Below are positions 1-6,916 of a DNA stretch of 16,582 bases, piece after piece. The notes under the pieces are model-generated. The model was not told the origin of the DNA, ran no database searches, and saw only the letters and a program-made list of their open reading frames with translations. Each line of letters begins with the position of its first letter. Position 1 is the first letter of the stretch. The position numbers and the translations under genes were made by a program. Location of the stretch: the NCBI GenBank assembly GCA_002256055.1, contig NKIE01000010.1, positions 1-16,582 of the forward strand, read 5' to 3'. This DNA is from Pseudomonas sp. PGPPP3 (lineage in GTDB: Bacteria > Pseudomonadota > Gammaproteobacteria > Pseudomonadales > Pseudomonadaceae).

Positions 1-1343
1 CCCAGGCCAGCCTGATCGACCTCGGCATGCCCGGCACCCTGCCGGTGCTCAACGCCGAAGCCGTGCGCATGGCCTGCAAATTCGGCTTGGCGATTGACGC
101 CGAAATCGCCGGCAAGAACATCTTTGCCCGCAAGAACTACTTCTACCCGGACCTGCCCAAGGGCTACCAGACCAGCCAGATGGATCACCCCATCGTCGGC
201 AAGGGCTTCCTCGACATTACCCTGGAAGACGGCACCCAAAAGCGCATCGGCATCACCCGCGCACACCTGGAAGAAGACGCCGGCAAGAGCCTACACGAAG
301 ACTTCCACGGCATGAGCGGCATCGACCTCAACCGTGCCGGCACGCCGCTGCTGGAGATCGTCTCCGAGCCGGACATCCGTTCCGCCAAGGAAGCAGTGGC
401 TTATGTGAAGGCCATGCACGCCCTGGTGCGCTACCTCGACATCTGCGATGGCAACATGGCCGAAGGCTCGCTGCGCTGCGACTGCAACGTCTCGGTGCGC
501 CCAGTCGGCCAGGCCGAGTTCGGCACCCGCGCCGAGATCAAGAACGTCAACTCGTTCCGCTTTATCGAAAAAGCCATCAACCATGAAGTGCAGCGCCAGA
601 TCGACCTGATCGAAGACGGCGGCAAAGTCGTGCAGGAAACCCGTCTGTACGATCCGAACAAGGACCAGACGCGCTCCATGCGCAGCAAGGAAGAAGCTAA
701 CGACTACCGTTACTTCCCCTGCCCCGACCTGCTGCCGGTCGTGATCGAGCAGAGCTTCCTCGACGAGGTGCGCGCCACCCTGCCAGAACTGCCGGTGCAG
801 AAGCGCGAGCGCTTCCAGGCCGAGTTTGGCCTGTCCGCCTACGACGCCGACGTGCTGGCCGCCAGCCGCGAACTGGCCAACTACTTCGAAGCCGTGAATT
901 CCGTATGTGGCGACGCCAAGCTGGCCGCCAACTGGGTGATGGGCGACCTCTCCAGTCTGCTCAACAGCGGCAACCTGGAGATTGAGCAATCGCCGGTGTC
1001 GGCCGAGCAACTGGGCGGCATGATCCTGCGCATCAAGGACAACACCATCAGCGGCAAGATCGCCAAGATGGTCTTTGAAGCCATGGCCAACGGCGAAGGC
1101 AGTGCCGACCAAGTGATCGAGGCTAAAGGTCTCAAGCAGGTCACCGACAGCGGCGCCATCGAGTCGATGCTCGACGAAGTGCTGGCCGCCAACGCCGAGC
1201 AAGTCGAGCAATACCGCGCCAGCGATGAAGCCAAGCGCGGCAAGATGTTCGGCTTCTTCGTCGGTCAGGCGATGAAGGCCTCGAAAGGCAAGGCCAACCC
1301 CGGCCAGGTCAACGAGTTGCTGAAGAAGAAGCTGGAAGGGTGA
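1..1343 (+). CDS. gatB: Asp/Glu-tRNA amidotransferase subunit B, 5' end cut off
   Basis: GatB of the GatCAB complex converts misacylated Asp-tRNA(Asn) (and Glu-tRNA(Gln) in some bacteria) to the amidated form in the cytoplasm. GatA supplies ammonia, and GatB binds the tRNA and activates the acyl group with ATP. The frame is open from base 3 and has 446 codons before the TGA. Families are near 480 residues, so about 35 N-terminal residues lie left of the window. The internal ATG at base 27 is not the start, because QASLIDLG, typical GatB sequence, precedes it. Visible signatures are [62 protein letters not shown], and a C-terminal YqeY-like tRNA-binding tail ending in LLKKKLEG. gatC and gatA are expected just upstream. 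Pseudomonads are thought to lack asparaginyl-tRNA synthetase, which would make the complex essential (family knowledge). The identification is essentially certain. Confidence 0.98.
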   Translation, partial: QASLIDLGMPGTLPVLNAEAVRMACKFGLAIDAEIAGKNIFARKNYFYPDLPKGYQTSQMDHPIVGKGFLDITLEDGTQKRIGITRAHLEEDAGKSLHEDFHGMSGIDLNRAGTPLLEIVSEPDIRSAKEAVAYVKAMHALVRYLDICDGNMAEGSLRCDCNVSVRPVGQAEFGTRAEIKNVNSFRFIEKAINHEVQRQIDLIEDGGKVVQETRLYDPNKDQTRSMRSKEEANDYRYFPCPDLLPVVIEQSFLDEVRATLPELPVQKRERFQAEFGLSAYDADVLAASRELANYFEAVNSVCGDAKLAANWVMGDLSSLLNSGNLEIEQSPVSAEQLGGMILRIKDNTISGKIAKMVFEAMANGEGSADQVIEAKGLKQVTDSGAIESMLDEVLAANAEQVEQYRASDEAKRGKMFGFFVGQAMKASKGKANPGQVNELLKKKLEG

Positions 1344-1352
1344 GCCGGAGCA

Positions 1353-1426
1353 GTCAACGCATACGTTGACCCGGCGAACGACCGGCCATGAATGGCTGGG
1401 CCGGACATCCTTACAAGCCAAGGATG
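1353..1426 (+). repeat. three consecutive perfect inverted repeats after gatB
   Basis: Three perfect inverted repeats follow the gatB stop. GTCAACG at 1353-1359 pairs with CGTTGAC at 1364-1370 (4-base loop). CCGGCC at 1382-1387 pairs with GGCCGG at 1399-1404; a nested alternative is GCCAT/ATGGC at 1385-1396. CATCCTT at 1406-1412 pairs with AAGGATG at 1420-1426 (7-base loop). None has a following T-run, so they are not terminators by themselves. Together with the terminator at 1436 they form a row of four hairpins. They could stabilise the 3' end of the gatB message or form a small 3'-derived RNA; this is inference. Confidence 0.6.
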
Positions 1427-1435
1427 GCTTGCCAC

Positions 1436-1466
1436 AACAACGCCGGGCATGCCCGGCGTTGTTTTA
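1436..1466 (+). terminator. intrinsic terminator of the gatB operon
   Basis: A perfect 12-bp stem (1436-1447 with 1452-1463) around a CATG loop is followed by TTTTAT. The structure is GC-rich at its top with A/T pairs at the base, the classic rho-independent layout. It ends only 15 bases before the ATG of the RlpA-like gene, so that gene's promoter must lie inside the hairpin region or it depends on read-through. Confidence 0.88.
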
Positions 1467-1481
1467 TCTGGAGCAAACCCC

Positions 1482-1862
1482 ATGTGGCGCACACTGATTA
1501 TCGGCAGCTTGCTTGGCCTACTGACCGGCTGTTCCGGACTGCCGTTTGACCAAAGCAGCGACCACCCGGGCTATAGCGCCGAAGGTCAGGCGTCTTACTA
1601 TGGCGCCAAACATCAGGGTAAACGCACCGCCAGCGGCGAGCGCTTCGACCAGAACCAACTGACCGCCGCCCACCGCACCCTGCCCTTCGGCTCACGAGTC
1701 CGCGTGACCAACCTCAACAATGACAAAAGCGTGCTGGTGCGTATCAACGACCGCGGCCCCTATGCCCGTAGCCGCCTCATCGACCTCTCCCACAAGGCTG
1801 CCGAGCAACTCGACATGCTGCGCTCAGGTGTTGCGCCGGTCAGGGTAGAAAGCGCCGACTAA
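1482..1862 (+). CDS. short RlpA-like double-psi beta-barrel lipoprotein
   Basis: This 126-residue RlpA-family protein probably cleaves or binds glycan strands of peptidoglycan from the outer membrane. Residues 1-17 form a lipoprotein signal with lipobox LTGC (Cys17). Ser18 at +2 favours outer-membrane sorting. The double-psi beta-barrel domain covers about residues 32-124 and starts with GQASYYG. The residues usually linked to RlpA catalysis are present: E53, D56 and H64, plus the NDRGPY motif with D90. Full-length RlpA has a C-terminal SPOR domain that targets denuded glycan at the septum; it is absent here, so septal recruitment would need another mechanism. The start at 1482 is preferred over the in-frame ATG at 1392, which would place the gatB terminator inside the gene. 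GGAG at 1470-1473 is an 8-base-spaced ribosome binding site. The family call is firm; lytic activity is inferred. Confidence 0.9.
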   Translation: MWRTLIIGSLLGLLTGCSGLPFDQSSDHPGYSAEGQASYYGAKHQGKRTASGERFDQNQLTAAHRTLPFGSRVRVTNLNNDKSVLVRINDRGPYARSRLIDLSHKAAEQLDMLRSGVAPVRVESAD

Positions 1863-1932
1863 AAGCTCTAACCGCGGAGCAGTAAACAGCCCGCACAACG
1901 GCTTGCCCAGAGCCAAGCCACCTGACAATATA

Positions 1933-1948
1933 CTGTATATCCAAACAG
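1933..1948 (+). promoter_or_regulatory. LexA (SOS) box
   Basis: The 16-mer CTGTATATCCAAACAG fits the LexA pattern CTGT-N8-ACAG exactly. The surrounding 20-mer (1931-1950) matches 15 of 20 positions of the enterobacterial consensus by eye. It lies 22 bases before the ATG at 1971. A -10-like TATACT (1929-1934) overlaps its left arm, so bound LexA would block the promoter. The possible -35 (TTGCCC, 1903-1908) has a 20-base spacer and is weak evidence. Confidence 0.75.
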
Positions 1949-1970
1949 CTAAAAGTCAGGAGTATCGTGT

Positions 1971-2222
1971 ATGGCCGCCGCAAAATCTGCCACTGTAAAA
2001 CTACCCAGTTCGTACGAGCTCCTGGCTCAGCGAGTGCAAAAAGTCATCAACTCAACCAACGCCCAGAAGGCCAAAGCCGCGTTGATCAGCAAGCACCCCG
2101 ATGACTCAGAGGACGACTGGGCACAGTTGCTGGGCGAAATCGCCGAGAATGACAACGTCACCCTCGCCCATCGCGACGATGGCGCCGTGCAGTTGTTCTG
2201 GCAGCCGCCCTGCGAGGACTGA
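1971..2222 (+). CDS. small uncharacterised protein, probably SOS-induced
   Basis: I do not recognise this 83-residue protein. It has no signal peptide, membrane segment or cysteine pair (the only Cys is near the C-terminus), so it is probably cytoplasmic. The N-terminal half is basic and likely helical (about residues 14-42, from ELLAQRVQKV to KAALISK). The C-terminal half is acidic, with a predicted helix (DDWAQLLGEIAEND) followed by a likely beta hairpin (VTLAHRDDGAVQLFW). The helix-plus-hairpin outline could suit a small nucleic-acid- or protein-binding module, but that is a guess. The start is well supported: AGGAG at 1958-1962 lies 8 bases before the ATG, and the LexA box sits immediately upstream, with no other gene between. 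The yrbG-like gene begins 94 bases later with its own ribosome binding site, so co-transcription is uncertain. That the gene is real is likely; its function is unknown. Confidence 0.8.
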   Translation: MAAAKSATVKLPSSYELLAQRVQKVINSTNAQKAKAALISKHPDDSEDDWAQLLGEIAENDNVTLAHRDDGAVQLFWQPPCED

Positions 2223-2316
2223 CGCAGGCGCAACATCAGGCAACAATGCGCACCCGCAGGCGCTGGCGAGCAGTTACAGATTGGCTAAGCTAGGCGGACT
2301 TTTTTGGAGCGCAATC

Positions 2317-3402
2317 ATGTCCTTAATGACCATCGTCTACCTGATCGCCGGCTTGGTGCTGCTGATGGCCGGCGCAGAAGTACTGGTGCGCGGCGCCGGC
2401 AAGCTGGCCGCCCAGTTTGGCATTCCGCCGCTGATCATCGGCCTCACCGTGGTGGCCTTCGGCACCAGCGCACCAGAGACTGCCGTCAGCGTGCAGGCCG
2501 CGTTGGATGGCAAGGGCGACCTGGCCATCGGCAACGTGGTCGGCAGCAACATTGCTAACGTGCTGTTCATCCTTGGTCTGACGGCGCTGATTGCTCCACT
2601 GGTGGTCTCGCGCCAAATCATCCGCCTAGACGTACCGATCATGATCGGCGCCAGCTTGCTGACCTGGGCACTGGCCTGGGACGGTAGCCTCAGTCGCCTG
2701 GATGGCGCTCTGTTGTTTGCCGGCATCGTGGCCTACACCGCCTTTCTGATCATCAGCAGCCGCCGGGACAAGACCGCTGCGGCAGATGATGAGTTCGCCA
2801 CCGAGTTCGGCCTCAACGAGGCGCCCAAACCTTACGCTGGGCTTATCAACCTGGGGCTGATCCTAGTCGGCCTGGTGCTACTGGTCAGCGGCTCCAACTT
2901 TCTGGTCGAAGGCGCCGTCAGCCTGGCCCGCGCTCTCGGTCTGTCGGAGTTGGTGATCGGTCTGACCGTGGTGGCTGTAGGCACCTCCCTGCCAGAACTG
3001 GCCACCTCCGTGATGGCGGCCATCAAGGGCGAGCGCGACATCGCCGTGGGCAACATCGTCGGCAGCAACATCTTCAACCTGCTCTGCGTACTCGGCCTGG
3101 CCTCACTGGTGTCACCAAGCGCCATCCCGGTGGCGGCCAATGCCCTGGCCTTCGACTTCCCGGTGATGATCGCCGTGGCCATCGCCTGCCTGCCGATCTT
3201 CTTCAACGGCCACTGCATCAACCGCTGGGAAGGCGCCGTGTTTATCGGCTACTACGCGCTGTACACCACCTATCTAGTCTTGCACAGCACAGCGGCACCC
3301 TGGCTGGGAACCCTGCAACAGGCCATGTACAGTTTCGTCTTGCCTCTGACGGCCATTACCTTGCTGGTGATTGGCGCCCGCGCCTGGCAGCGTCAGCGCT
3401 AA
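2317..3402 (+). CDS. yrbG: YrbG-type calcium/sodium antiporter (CaCA family)
   Basis: This 361-residue inner-membrane cation exchanger exports Ca2+ (or a related cation) in exchange for Na+ or H+. It has two inverted halves, each with an alpha repeat. The first carries GTSAPE (residues 49-54) and GNVVGSN (72-78); the second carries GTSLPE (222-227) and GNIVGSN (245-251). The conserved glutamates (E54, E227) and asparagines line the ion path in this family. About ten hydrophobic segments are visible, with an acidic cytoplasmic loop at about 149-172 between the halves. The start at 2317 has GGAG at 2306-2309 with 7-base spacing, and the protein begins MSLMTIVYLIAG. Extending upstream to the in-frame ATG at 2101 would overlap the small gene in another frame and add non-membrane sequence. 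The next gene follows after 16 bases, suggesting an operon. The exact ion pair is not readable from sequence. Confidence 0.93.
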   Translation: MSLMTIVYLIAGLVLLMAGAEVLVRGAGKLAAQFGIPPLIIGLTVVAFGTSAPETAVSVQAALDGKGDLAIGNVVGSNIANVLFILGLTALIAPLVVSRQIIRLDVPIMIGASLLTWALAWDGSLSRLDGALLFAGIVAYTAFLIISSRRDKTAAADDEFATEFGLNEAPKPYAGLINLGLILVGLVLLVSGSNFLVEGAVSLARALGLSELVIGLTVVAVGTSLPELATSVMAAIKGERDIAVGNIVGSNIFNLLCVLGLASLVSPSAIPVAANALAFDFPVMIAVAIACLPIFFNGHCINRWEGAVFIGYYALYTTYLVLHSTAAPWLGTLQQAMYSFVLPLTAITLLVIGARAWQRQR

Positions 3403-3418
3403 ATTAAGGAATTATTCA

Positions 3419-3796
3419 ATGAGCCATGAACAACCCAGCGGCCTGCAAGTACGCCGCGAAGTGATGGGCGACGCCTTCGTCGACCGCGCCCTGGGCAACG
3501 CCACCGCGTTTAGCCAGCCGCTGCAGGATTTCGTCAACGAGCATGCCTGGGGCGGCGTGTGGAACCGCGAGGGACTGGATCGCCGGACCCGCAGCCTGAT
3601 CACCCTGTCGGCTCTGACCGCACTCAAGTGCAACCAAGAGATCAAAGGCCATGTGCGCGGGGCGCTGAACAACGGCTGCACGGTCGAGGAAATCCGCGAA
3701 ACACTGCTGCACTGCGCGGTCTATGCCGGCGTGCCGGCAGCCATCGATGCCTTCCGCGCCGCCCAGGAAGTGCTCGACGAGGTGCAGAAGGCCTAA
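3419..3796 (+). CDS. carboxymuconolactone decarboxylase family protein (PcaC-like)
   Basis: This 125-residue all-helical protein of the CMD/AhpD superfamily resembles PcaC over its whole length: VRREVMGDAFVDRAL, EHAWGGVWNREGLDRRTRSL, CNQEIKGHVRGALNNGCT and LLHCAVYAGVPAA are the PcaC pattern. PcaC decarboxylates gamma-carboxymuconolactone in the protocatechuate branch of the beta-ketoadipate pathway, and its length of about 130 residues fits. The AhpD-type CxxC redox pair is absent (C71-N-Q-E74 instead), arguing against a peroxidase-reducing role. No other pca gene lies nearby, so the substrate could differ from that of true PcaC. The start has AAGGA at 3406-3410, 8 bases before the ATG. The gene is probably co-transcribed with the antiporter. 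Its end is 28 bases from the convergent AEC transporter gene. The family call is firm; the reaction is uncertain. Confidence 0.88.
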   Translation: MSHEQPSGLQVRREVMGDAFVDRALGNATAFSQPLQDFVNEHAWGGVWNREGLDRRTRSLITLSALTALKCNQEIKGHVRGALNNGCTVEEIRETLLHCAVYAGVPAAIDAFRAAQEVLDEVQKA

Positions 3797-3824
3797 GCTC
3801 AGCCGCCGCACACCTCAGCTCAAC

Positions 3825-4766
3825 CTATACCCAACCCAGCCACTGCAAGGCCAACAGGCCGAGGTTGATGCTCACCACCGAGCCCAGGGTGGTGAGCACG
3901 ATGATCACCGCCGCCAGTTGATGGTTGCCGTCGATGGCCTTGACCATCACATAGCTGGCGGCGGCCGTCGGGCTGGCAAAGTACACGAACAGAATCGCCA
4001 AATCGGCCTGACGAAAACCCCAACACCAGGCGCCCAGCGTGGCTAGCACCGGCAGCCAGACCAGCTTCATCAAGCTGGAACTGACCGCCACCCCGCTGCT
4101 CTCGCGCAGCGCCGCCAGACTCAAGGTGCCGCCGATGCAGATTAGCGCCAGCGGCAGGCTCATCTGGGCAAAGTAGCCGGCCGAGGTCAGCAACCACTGC
4201 GGCAAGCTGATCTGCCACCAGGCAAACGGAATGGCCGCCAGCACACCGACGATCAGCGGATTGCCGAGAATGCTCTTGAGCAACCCCAGGGCCGTGGTCT
4301 TGGCCTGTGGGTTGTAAATGGACAGGACGATCACCGCCAGGGTGTTGTAGCTGAGGATCACCAGCCCACCCAGCACCGCACCCACCGACAAGCCGTAGTC
4401 GCCGTACATGCTGCTGGCCAGCGCCAGGCCGACGATACCGTTATTGCCGCGAAACGCGCCCTGGGTATACACGCCACGATCGGCCTGCGGGCAGCGCCAG
4501 ATCGCCCAGCCCCAGGCGAGCAAAAAACAGCCCACGGTCGCCAGCAGGAAATACAGCAACAAAGCTGGCTGCAGGGCCTGACTGAGGTCGGCCTGGACGA
4601 TACCGAGAAACAACAAAGTTGGCAGCGTGCCGCGAAACACCAGAGTCGAGGCGGTATTGATAAAGCCCGCGTCGATCAGCCTCAGGCGCTTGAGCACCAC
4701 ACCGAGAAACAGCATGGCAAAGACCGGCGCGGTGACGCCGATGGTTTGCTGGACAACGGCAAGCAT
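3825..4766 (-). CDS. AEC (auxin efflux carrier) family transporter
   Basis: This 313-residue polytopic inner-membrane protein of the AEC/BART superfamily has about ten hydrophobic segments in two groups, separated by a short loop near the middle (NPQAKTTALGLLKSI). Typical AEC sequence includes APVFAMLFLGVVLKRLRLID at the N-terminus, RGNNGIVGLAL, and NPLIVGVLAAIPF at the start of the second half. Bacterial members export or take up carboxylates such as malate or malonate, but the substrate cannot be read here. The ATG has AGGGG on the - strand (4772-4776 on +) 5 bases upstream. The gene follows roxR by 75 bases in the same direction, with a hairpin between, so it is probably a separate unit that may receive read-through. 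It converges on the PcaC-like gene. Confidence 0.9.
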   Translation of the reverse strand: MLAVVQQTIGVTAPVFAMLFLGVVLKRLRLIDAGFINTASTLVFRGTLPTLLFLGIVQADLSQALQPALLLYFLLATVGCFLLAWGWAIWRCPQADRGVYTQGAFRGNNGIVGLALASSMYGDYGLSVGAVLGGLVILSYNTLAVIVLSIYNPQAKTTALGLLKSILGNPLIVGVLAAIPFAWWQISLPQWLLTSAGYFAQMSLPLALICIGGTLSLAALRESSGVAVSSSLMKLVWLPVLATLGAWCWGFRQADLAILFVYFASPTAAASYVMVKAIDGNHQLAAVIIVLTTLGSVVSINLGLLALQWLGWV

Positions 4767-4811
4767 GCAAGCCCCTAGCGGACGGAGGAGTAACCCAAGG
4801 AAGACGGATAA

Positions 4812-4830
4812 CCCCGGCAGCCTGCCGGGG
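4812..4830 (-). terminator. probable terminator of the roxSR operon
   Basis: CCCCGGCA (4812-4819) pairs perfectly with TGCCGGGG (4823-4830) across a 3-base loop, 11 bases after the roxR stop. On the - strand it is followed by TTATCCGTCTTCCTT, which is T-rich but interrupted, so termination may be incomplete and allow some transcription into the AEC transporter gene. Confidence 0.6.
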
Positions 4831-4841
4831 TCAAACGGCGT

Positions 4842-5402
4842 TTAACGCCGTACAGGACGCTTCTGCAGTTTGCGCTGCAGAGTCCGTCGGTGCATACCCA
4901 AGGCGCGGGCAGTGGCGGAGATATTGCCTTCATGCTCACCCAGCACGCGCTGGATATGCTCCCACTGCAGGCGGTCCACCGACATCGGGTTTTCCGGCAC
5001 CAGGGTGTCGAGATCGGCGTGCTCGGACAGCAGTGCTGTCAGCACGTCATCGGCGTCCGCCGGCTTGCACAGGTAGTTGCAGGCACCGCGCTTGATCGCT
5101 TCCACCGCGGTGGCGATGCTGGAATAACCGGTGAGGATCAGCACGCGCATTTCCGCGTCCAGCTCGTGCAGTTTGGGCAGCAGCACCAGGCCAGAGTCGC
5201 CTTCCATCTTCAGATCAAGCACCGCGTACTCGGGCAAATCCTCACGGGCCAGGGCCAGGCCGGCCTCCGCCGAGCTGGCGGTACTCACGCGAAAACCACG
5301 GCGCGCCATGGCCCGCGCCATCACGCGGGTAAAGGTCTCGTCATCATCCACCAACAGCAGGTGGGGCAGCTCTTCGCTGTCGATCGGGGCTTCGTCGCTC
5401 AT
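4842..5402 (-). CDS. roxR: redox response regulator RoxR (RegA/PrrA/ActR family)
   Basis: This 186-residue two-domain regulator is the partner of RoxS. Residues 14-130 are a receiver domain with acidic pocket D20/D21, phosphoacceptor D63, T91 and K113. A short linker leads to a Fis-type helix-turn-helix (about 147-183) ending in GMHRRTLQRKLQKRP, the signature of RegA/PrrA/ActR/RoxR regulators. The family length is about 180-190, so the protein is complete. In pseudomonads RoxR controls respiratory and cyanide-related genes in response to the quinone pool (family knowledge). The ATG has AGGA 6-10 bases upstream and starts 15 bases after the roxS stop, so the two genes form one operon with the kinase first. 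Confidence 0.93.
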   Translation of the reverse strand: MSDEAPIDSEELPHLLLVDDDETFTRVMARAMARRGFRVSTASSAEAGLALAREDLPEYAVLDLKMEGDSGLVLLPKLHELDAEMRVLILTGYSSIATAVEAIKRGACNYLCKPADADDVLTALLSEHADLDTLVPENPMSVDRLQWEHIQRVLGEHEGNISATARALGMHRRTLQRKLQKRPVRR

Positions 5403-5417
5403 GGAATTCCTCGTGTT

Positions 5418-6695
5418 TCAGATCGGCCCAAAGCCGGCGCCAAATGCGCGCGGCAAACGCAATTCAGTCAGCGTGCCGCCTTCTTCATGGTTATACAGTT
5501 TTACCGTACCGCCAGCGCGGGTGACGCTGGCCTGGCTAAGAAACAGGCCCAGGCCGAAGCCCTTGCCCTTGGTAGTAAAAAACGGTCGGCCAAGCTGCTC
5601 GGCAATCGCCAATGGCACGCCGGCGCCGTGGTCGCGGATGCTCAGGCGCGTCCACTGGGCATCCCAATTAAGCGTGATATCCAGGTTGTCCGGGCAGGCA
5701 TCGGCGGCGTTATTGAGCAGGTTGAGCAGCGCCTGGGTCAGGTCGGTGGGCGGCATCAAGCGTGGCGAAGTGCCCAGACCGAGCACCTGAAAGCGGTAAC
5801 TGGCCTCGGGACGCATTAAGTGCCAACGACGCAACACCGACTCCAGCCACTCGCGCGCGGTCTGCTCATGCACGGCCTGACGGCGATCGGCCTCGGCGGC
5901 GCGCACCAGCTGTTGCAGGCTCTGTTTGCACAACTGCACCTGCTCCTGCAGCACCGCCAGGTCTTCCTGCAGCAAGGGGTTCTGGTGTTCCTGGCGCAGC
6001 TCCTTGATCAGCACGCTCATGGTCGCCAGCGGCGTGCCCAACTCATGGGCGGCGCCAGCGGCCTGGGTGGCCACGGCGAGCAGTTGCTGATCGCGCATGC
6101 CCTCCTCGCGGCGCTCGGCCTGCAACTGGTCCTGACGGCGCAGCGCACCGGCCATCTTGACCACGAAGAAGGTAATAAAGGCCGCCGACAGGGCGAAGTT
6201 CAACCACATGCCGAACAGGTGCAGGCTGATCAGCGTGGCTTCATGCTCGATGCCGTGCAGCTCCAGCGGGTGATACCAGATCAGCAAGCCGGTGTAGCCA
6301 CTCAGCGCCAGCCCGCTCAACGCCATGGAATACAGCCACGGCAAGGTCGCTGCGGCGATGGTCAGCGGCACCAGATAGTAAGAGACGAAGGGGTTGGTGG
6401 AGCCGCCAGCGTAGAACAGCAGCACGCTGTGAATGATCAGGTCGCAGGCCAACTGCACCGCATACTCCTGCTCGGTCACCGGCCACGGACCTTTCAGGCG
6501 CAGGCCGGTAAAAGCACAGAGCAGCGCGGAAAAACCCAAGGTGATGCTCAGCGGCAGCCAGGGCAGCGGCAACAGATCCGACAGGTAGGCGAACCCCACC
6601 GAGCCGGCTTGCGCGGCCAGCACCAGAATGCGGATCAGCGTCAGGCGCCAGAGGTTTTGTCGGCTGGCGGACAACAGCTGCGTGGGTGCGTGCAT
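5418..6695 (-). CDS. roxS: redox sensor histidine kinase RoxS (RegB/PrrB/ActS family)
   Basis: This 425-residue membrane kinase senses the redox state of the respiratory chain and phosphorylates RoxR. About six membrane segments occupy residues 15-180. The family's ubiquinone-site motif GGxxNPF is present as GGSTNPF (97-103). The H-box is AAHELGTPLATMS with autophosphorylation site H217. C256, in EQVQLCKQSL, corresponds to the redox-active cysteine of RegB in the dimerisation region. The HATPase_c domain (about 313-416) has the N-box LLNNAADA (327-334), the G1 box DHGAGV, and GKGFGLGLFLS. The ATG has GGAG 5 bases upstream. The 221-base region upstream, shared with the divergent SIMPL gene, contains a candidate RoxR site, so autoregulation is plausible but unproven. 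Confidence 0.93.
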   Translation of the reverse strand: MHAPTQLLSASRQNLWRLTLIRILVLAAQAGSVGFAYLSDLLPLPWLPLSITLGFSALLCAFTGLRLKGPWPVTEQEYAVQLACDLIIHSVLLFYAGGSTNPFVSYYLVPLTIAAATLPWLYSMALSGLALSGYTGLLIWYHPLELHGIEHEATLISLHLFGMWLNFALSAAFITFFVVKMAGALRRQDQLQAERREEGMRDQQLLAVATQAAGAAHELGTPLATMSVLIKELRQEHQNPLLQEDLAVLQEQVQLCKQSLQQLVRAAEADRRQAVHEQTAREWLESVLRRWHLMRPEASYRFQVLGLGTSPRLMPPTDLTQALLNLLNNAADACPDNLDITLNWDAQWTRLSIRDHGAGVPLAIAEQLGRPFFTTKGKGFGLGLFLSQASVTRAGGTVKLYNHEEGGTLTELRLPRAFGAGFGPI

Positions 6696-6775
6696 GACTT
6701 CTCCAAAAGTGCTCCGCGCCAGAGCGCAGCGAGTATAACCAAGCCACCGCTATCCGGGCCTTCCCCGTATCAACC

Positions 6776-6792
6776 TGCGGCAACTCGCCGCA
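6776..6792. promoter_or_regulatory. candidate RoxR/RegA-type binding palindrome
   Basis: TGCGGC (6776-6781), 5 bases, then GCCGCA (6787-6792) form a perfect inverted repeat. Its core GCGGC-N5-GCCGC agrees with the degenerate pattern GCGNC-N5-GNCGC that I recall for Rhodobacter PrrA/RegA. It lies about 80 bases upstream of the roxS start and 124 bases upstream of the SIMPL gene. GC-rich palindromes occur often by chance in this genome, so confidence is limited. Confidence 0.4.
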
Positions 6793-6916
6793 GCCGCAAC
6801 AGCCGCTAAGCTGATCCAACCGTCAACTACGGAACCCGTCGCTGCTCTAGGCAGTCTGAGCAGCGTAAGTTCCCTTTATCGCGCCACTCGGCGCCCACCG
6901 CGCATAAGGAATCCGC

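Noticed and set aside
291..1421. 376-codon open frame on the - strand across gatB
   Set aside because: It lies wholly antisense to an unmistakable gatB, has low-complexity His/Ala/Val-rich sequence, and is the usual shadow frame of GC-rich coding DNA.
1900..1919. GGCTTG/CAAGCC hairpin after the RlpA-like gene, as a terminator
   Set aside because: A 6-bp stem with an 8-base loop and no T-run is too weak to call.
2300..2305. Run of six T before yrbG, as a terminator for the small SOS gene
   Set aside because: No compact stem precedes it; the only pairable arms (CCGC and GCGG) are about 40 bases apart.
2101..2316. N-terminal extension of the YrbG antiporter to an in-frame ATG at 2101
   Set aside because: It overlaps the small SOS gene in another frame, adds non-membrane low-complexity sequence, and ignores the good GGAG site before 2317.
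4890..6809. Two long + strand open frames (4890-5819, 5820-6809) antisense to roxR and roxS
   Set aside because: They are mirror frames of roxR and roxS with Gln/Arg-rich low-complexity translations and no recognisable domain. The near-continuous openness reflects codon bias.
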